Assembly: GCA_018667355.1 (NCBI GenBank)
Contig: JABIVC010000015.1
Coordinates: forward strand, 1 to 64,000
DNA length: 64,000 bases
Origin: Gammaproteobacteria bacterium
Lineage (GTDB): Bacteria > Pseudomonadota > Gammaproteobacteria > GCA-002705445 > GCA-002716945
Reading direction: 5' to 3'
In this document: in pieces, positions 61,546 through 64,000 of the stretch
Numbering within the stretch: the first letter of the stretch is position 1
Layout: every line of letters starts with the position of its first letter
Translations under genes and position numbers: made by a program
The notes under the pieces: generated by a model
Database searches by the model: none
Seen by the model: the letters and a program-made list of their open reading frames with translations, nothing else
What the model was told of the DNA's origin: nothing

Positions 61546-62745
61546 ATGGAAATTTCGGTTTTATTATTGTCATACATATCAATATTAGGGTTTATCCTAG
61601 GATTCGTTGTATGCAAAACTAATTTTTGTACGATGGGAGCTGTTTCTGATTGGGTTAATATTGGAGATTTATCACGTTTTAAGTCTTGGATGTTTGCTGC
61701 AGCAATAGCAATAATCGGTGTTACAGTATTTGAATTCATGTCTTATATAGATCTTGATGATTCAAGAATACCTTACAGAAATTCAGTTTTCCTTTGGCCT
61801 AGATATATTTTGGGTGGGATTATGTTTGGCATTGGAATGACATATGCAAGTGGCTGTGGCAACAAGGTTTTAATCAGAGTGGGAGGCGGTAATTTGAAAT
61901 CAATTGTTGTTTTACTCGTTGCCGGTCTAATGGCTTACATAATGACTAGAACTGATTTTTATGGAATAATTTTTCATAGCTGGATGAACCCTATTAGTCC
62001 AGATTTAGCTAAATTTGGCATAGATGACCAATCCTTACCTACAATTCTATCTTCTATAACTACGTCATCAAATACAGTGTATTACAAGCTCTTAATAGGT
62101 TTATTAACAGGACTAACTTTCCTTTATTATATTTTTAGATCAGGTTCTTTTATTAAAAATATAGATAATATGATTGGGGGTTTTGTTGTAGGAAGCGTTG
62201 TCGTTCTTGCGTGGTATCTTACAGGCTCATCTCTTGGGGCGGAATGGATTGAGACAAATAATTTCCTTGATACTCCATTGCCTGGGGTTGGAGTGCAATC
62301 TTTCACCTTTATAAACCCTATGGGAGAAAATATTATATATTTGAGTAATGCTGCTGATACATACTATCTAACCTTTGGAGTAGCCGCATTACTTTCTGTT
62401 ATTTTGGGTTCTTTTGTCTATTCTGTCATGTCTAAAAATTTTAGAATAGAATGGTTTCAATCAAAAGAAGACCTAAAAAGACACTTAATAGGAGCTATTT
62501 TAATTGGAATAGGTGGAGTATTATCATTGGGCTGCACAATTGGTCAAGGAGTGTCAGGTATTTCTACACTAGCGCTAGGATCATTTGTGACTTTAATATC
62601 AATAATTATTGGTGCAGCTATTGCGATGAAAATAGAGTATTATAATGCAGTCTATGAAGATTGTAGTTTTTTTGATAGTCTAAGGTCTTCATTAGCAGAT
62701 TTGAATTTAATACCAAATAAGTTCAGAGTACTTGAAAAGTTATAA
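61546..62745 (+). CDS. YeeE/YedE-family sulfur compound transporter
   Basis: The 399-residue protein has about ten membrane segments and the family's conserved cysteines: CKTNFCTMGAVSDWVNIGD near the start, MTYASGCGNKVLIRVGGGNLKS, and LSLGCTIGQGVSGISTLALGS. YeeE (TsuA) imports thiosulfate; other members are linked to sulfur oxidation or selenium. It stands 72 bases after queC and one base before tRNA-Lys. Import or export of reduced sulfur would fit an organism using methanethiol, but this is inference. Confidence 0.88.
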   Translation: MEISVLLLSYISILGFILGFVVCKTNFCTMGAVSDWVNIGDLSRFKSWMFAAAIAIIGVTVFEFMSYIDLDDSRIPYRNSVFLWPRYILGGIMFGIGMTYASGCGNKVLIRVGGGNLKSIVVLLVAGLMAYIMTRTDFYGIIFHSWMNPISPDLAKFGIDDQSLPTILSSITTSSNTVYYKLLIGLLTGLTFLYYIFRSGSFIKNIDNMIGGFVVGSVVVLAWYLTGSSLGAEWIETNNFLDTPLPGVGVQSFTFINPMGENIIYLSNAADTYYLTFGVAALLSVILGSFVYSVMSKNFRIEWFQSKEDLKRHLIGAILIGIGGVLSLGCTIGQGVSGISTLALGSFVTLISIIIGAAIAMKIEYYNAVYEDCSFFDSLRSSLADLNLIPNKFRVLEKL

Positions 62746-62746
62746 T

Positions 62747-62819
62747 GGGGCGTTAGCTCAGTTGGTAGAGCAGTGGCCTTTTAAGCCATTTGTCACTGGT
62801 TCGAATCCAGTACGCCCTA
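62747..62819 (+). tRNA. tRNA-Lys (anticodon UUU)
   Basis: The cloverleaf is complete. The acceptor pairs 62747-62753 with 62812-62818 and has a G-T pair at position 1-72. The D arm is GCTC/GAGC. The anticodon stem GTGGC/GCCAT carries loop CTTTTAA (anticodon TTT, 62780-62782), and the T arm is ACTGG-TTCGAAT-CCAGT. CCA is not encoded. It begins one base after the YeeE stop codon and ends 12 bases before the next gene, so it is probably cut out of an operon transcript. Confidence 0.97.
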
Positions 62820-62831
62820 TATAATTATGTT

Positions 62832-63671
62832 ATGAAGAACTTTATAGCTCTATTTTTAATGTTATTTTCAGTCTATGCTCATACAGAGATAGTAAATTTA
62901 GAAGATGTTAGTTCTCACTATTCAACCCAGGCCAAAAAATCTGACTCTATATTTATCCTTCTTCATGGAACAAGAGGTCATAATAATCTAGAGTTAATAT
63001 CATCATTGCGAGATTCATTAGATGAAAATTCTATTGATAGTTTATCTATTAATTTAAGTTATGGAATAAAAAATAGAAACAGTGACTTTCTAGCTTGTGA
63101 AATTGAACATGATCATACTGTTGATGAATCATTAAAGGAAATCGAGTTATGGTATAGATATGCTATAGATGATGGGTATAAAAAAATTTATCTTGTTGGG
63201 CATTCTAGAGGAGGCCAGGATATCATGAATTTTTATGAAAATCTTAATACTAGATACCAAGCTCTAACAGATTCTATTTTTTTACTTGCACCTATCTCAG
63301 ATAATACCTCAGACCATATATTTAATTATAAAAAAAAGGGTATTGATATAAAAGTTATTAATGATAATGATAAATTAAATATAGATTTCCTAGGCTGTAA
63401 TAATGCAAGAGTTCAAGGAGAATCTTTCAAAAGTTATTATTATAACTTAGATGCACTAAGCACTATTGATGCTCTCAAAGTTACTCGTGCGAGGGTTTAT
63501 GTAATAACTGCGTCGGATGATACTATTGCACCACTCACTCATAGTAAAGTTGAAAAAATAGTTGAAGACAAAACTAATATTGAGTTACATCAGGTTGATG
63601 GTGCTGATCACTTTTTTAGGGATTTTTATTTTGATGACCTAATGGATATGATTACAGAAAGGATTAATTAA
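62832..63671 (+). CDS. Exported alpha/beta hydrolase
   Basis: I start at the ATG giving MKNFIALFLMLFSVYAHTE, a clear signal peptide; a longer frame would run back through the tRNA. The 279-residue protein has FILLHGTRGHNN as oxyanion region, the nucleophile elbow YLVGHSRGGQD, an aspartate in VITASDDTIAP and a histidine in VDGADHFFRDF. The triad is complete. Substrate is unknown; a lipase, esterase or DUF3530-like role is possible. Confidence 0.82.
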   Translation: MKNFIALFLMLFSVYAHTEIVNLEDVSSHYSTQAKKSDSIFILLHGTRGHNNLELISSLRDSLDENSIDSLSINLSYGIKNRNSDFLACEIEHDHTVDESLKEIELWYRYAIDDGYKKIYLVGHSRGGQDIMNFYENLNTRYQALTDSIFLLAPISDNTSDHIFNYKKKGIDIKVINDNDKLNIDFLGCNNARVQGESFKSYYYNLDALSTIDALKVTRARVYVITASDDTIAPLTHSKVEKIVEDKTNIELHQVDGADHFFRDFYFDDLMDMITERIN

Positions 63672-63677
63672 AAGTAT

Positions 63678-64000
63678 TTACTGAATCGTAAAAGGTTGTT
63701 CATTAGATGACCCTTTATTAGAATCAATATTCAAACTTCTATTAATTGTAGTTCCTGTCTTAGGCCCCACTGTTACTTCAGAGGATGAATTATCAAAAAC
63801 TTTTCGATTTACTTTAATTGTTGCAAACCTATCTTCTTTATCAAAATTCATCAAAACAAAATCACTTCTTACAATTGCTATTTCAGACCAACCATCATCT
63901 CTCATGCTCACCCTATAAAATTCGACTACTTCATCTGCAGAAATATCATGAAGCAGATATAATACGCCAGTGAATCGCTCACCTTCACCAAATATTATAG
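63678..64000 (-). CDS. Unrecognised protein, C-terminal part (runs off the window)
   Basis: The minus-strand frame is open from the window end to a stop at 63678, giving the last 106 residues. It reads through GVLYLLHDISADEVVEFYR, MRDDGWSEIAIVRSDFVLMN, then a threonine, serine and asparagine-rich tail. The pattern of a small alpha-beta domain with DEVVEFYRxxMxxxGW recurs in uncharacterised exported proteins. I do not recognise the family. Its stop is six bases from the convergent hydrolase stop. Confidence 0.65.
   Translation of the reverse strand, partial: IIFGEGERFTGVLYLLHDISADEVVEFYRVSMRDDGWSEIAIVRSDFVLMNFDKEDRFATIKVNRKVFDNSSSEVTVGPKTGTTINRSLNIDSNKGSSNEQPFTIQ

Noticed and set aside
61464-61739. 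91-codon minus-strand frame overlapping queC end and YeeE start
   Set aside because: It is antisense to the membrane segments of the YeeE gene, hence hydrophobic at one end, and has no family resemblance.
1-64000. CRISPR array, insertion sequence, prophage or toxin-antitoxin module
   Set aside because: I saw no regularly spaced repeats, no transposase or integrase motifs, and no toxin-antitoxin-like gene pair on either strand.

Overview
The window is AT-rich, densely packed bacterial chromosome with short or overlapping gene junctions. Neighbourhoods such as bamD/rluD/pgeF, coaE-zapD, lpxC-dciA-secA and a single dcw cluster point to a gammaproteobacterium with a compact genome. A long set of tetrahydromethanopterin (H4MPT) and methanofuran genes, plus a methanethiol-oxidase end at the left edge, suggests that it oxidises C1 or methylated-sulfur compounds. 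I cannot name the species from sequence alone. I see no insertion sequence, prophage, CRISPR array or integrase.

Region 1 (1-3166) has the 3' end of a methanethiol oxidase (SBP56 family) and a strong terminator. These are followed by a secreted protein that fuses a SCO copper-chaperone domain to a di-haem MauG/cytochrome c peroxidase domain, and by a TlpA-type thioredoxin.

Region 2 (3172-21921) is an uninterrupted H4MPT/methanofuran island. fhcBADC (minus strand) encodes the formyltransferase/hydrolase complex. On the plus strand follow mptG, mtdB, an ATP-grasp gene, mch, a RimK-like ATP-grasp gene, a CitG-like gene and fae. Then come a HisA-like gene (minus), mfnD-like, mfnF-like and pabB (plus), and the minus-strand operon mobA-dmrB-DHPS-like-DUF447-mfnB. 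Fae condenses formaldehyde with H4MPT, MtdB and Mch oxidise the C1 unit to formyl-H4MPT, and Fhc releases formate. Most of the remaining genes make H4MPT, pABA or methylofuran, or are conserved companions of unknown role.

Region 3 (21978-24118) has dusA, a methyltransferase gene and the RNase P RNA gene.

Region 4 (24234-41157) is the division and cell-wall cluster: mraZ, a tiny J-domain gene, rsmH, ftsL, ftsZ, ftsI, murE, murF, mraY, murD, ftsW, murG, murB, ddl, ftsQ, ftsA, lpxC. It is unusual in three ways: ftsZ lies between ftsL and ftsI instead of after ftsA, murC is missing, and a J-domain gene sits between mraZ and rsmH. ftsI appears to use a non-ATG start, and mraZ is preceded by 10-bp-phased MraZ-type repeats.

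Region 5 (41160-64000) is housekeeping: dciA-like, secA, argJ, mutT-thiE fusion, zapD, coaE, a possible 25-residue membrane peptide, a PP0621-type gene, nadE, bamD, rluD, pgeF, an RND efflux pair, two cytochromes c, fmdB, aspS, nadA, yebC, ruvC, queE, queC, a YeeE/YedE sulfur transporter, tRNA-Lys(UUU), an exported alpha/beta hydrolase and the C-terminal end of an unrecognised protein.
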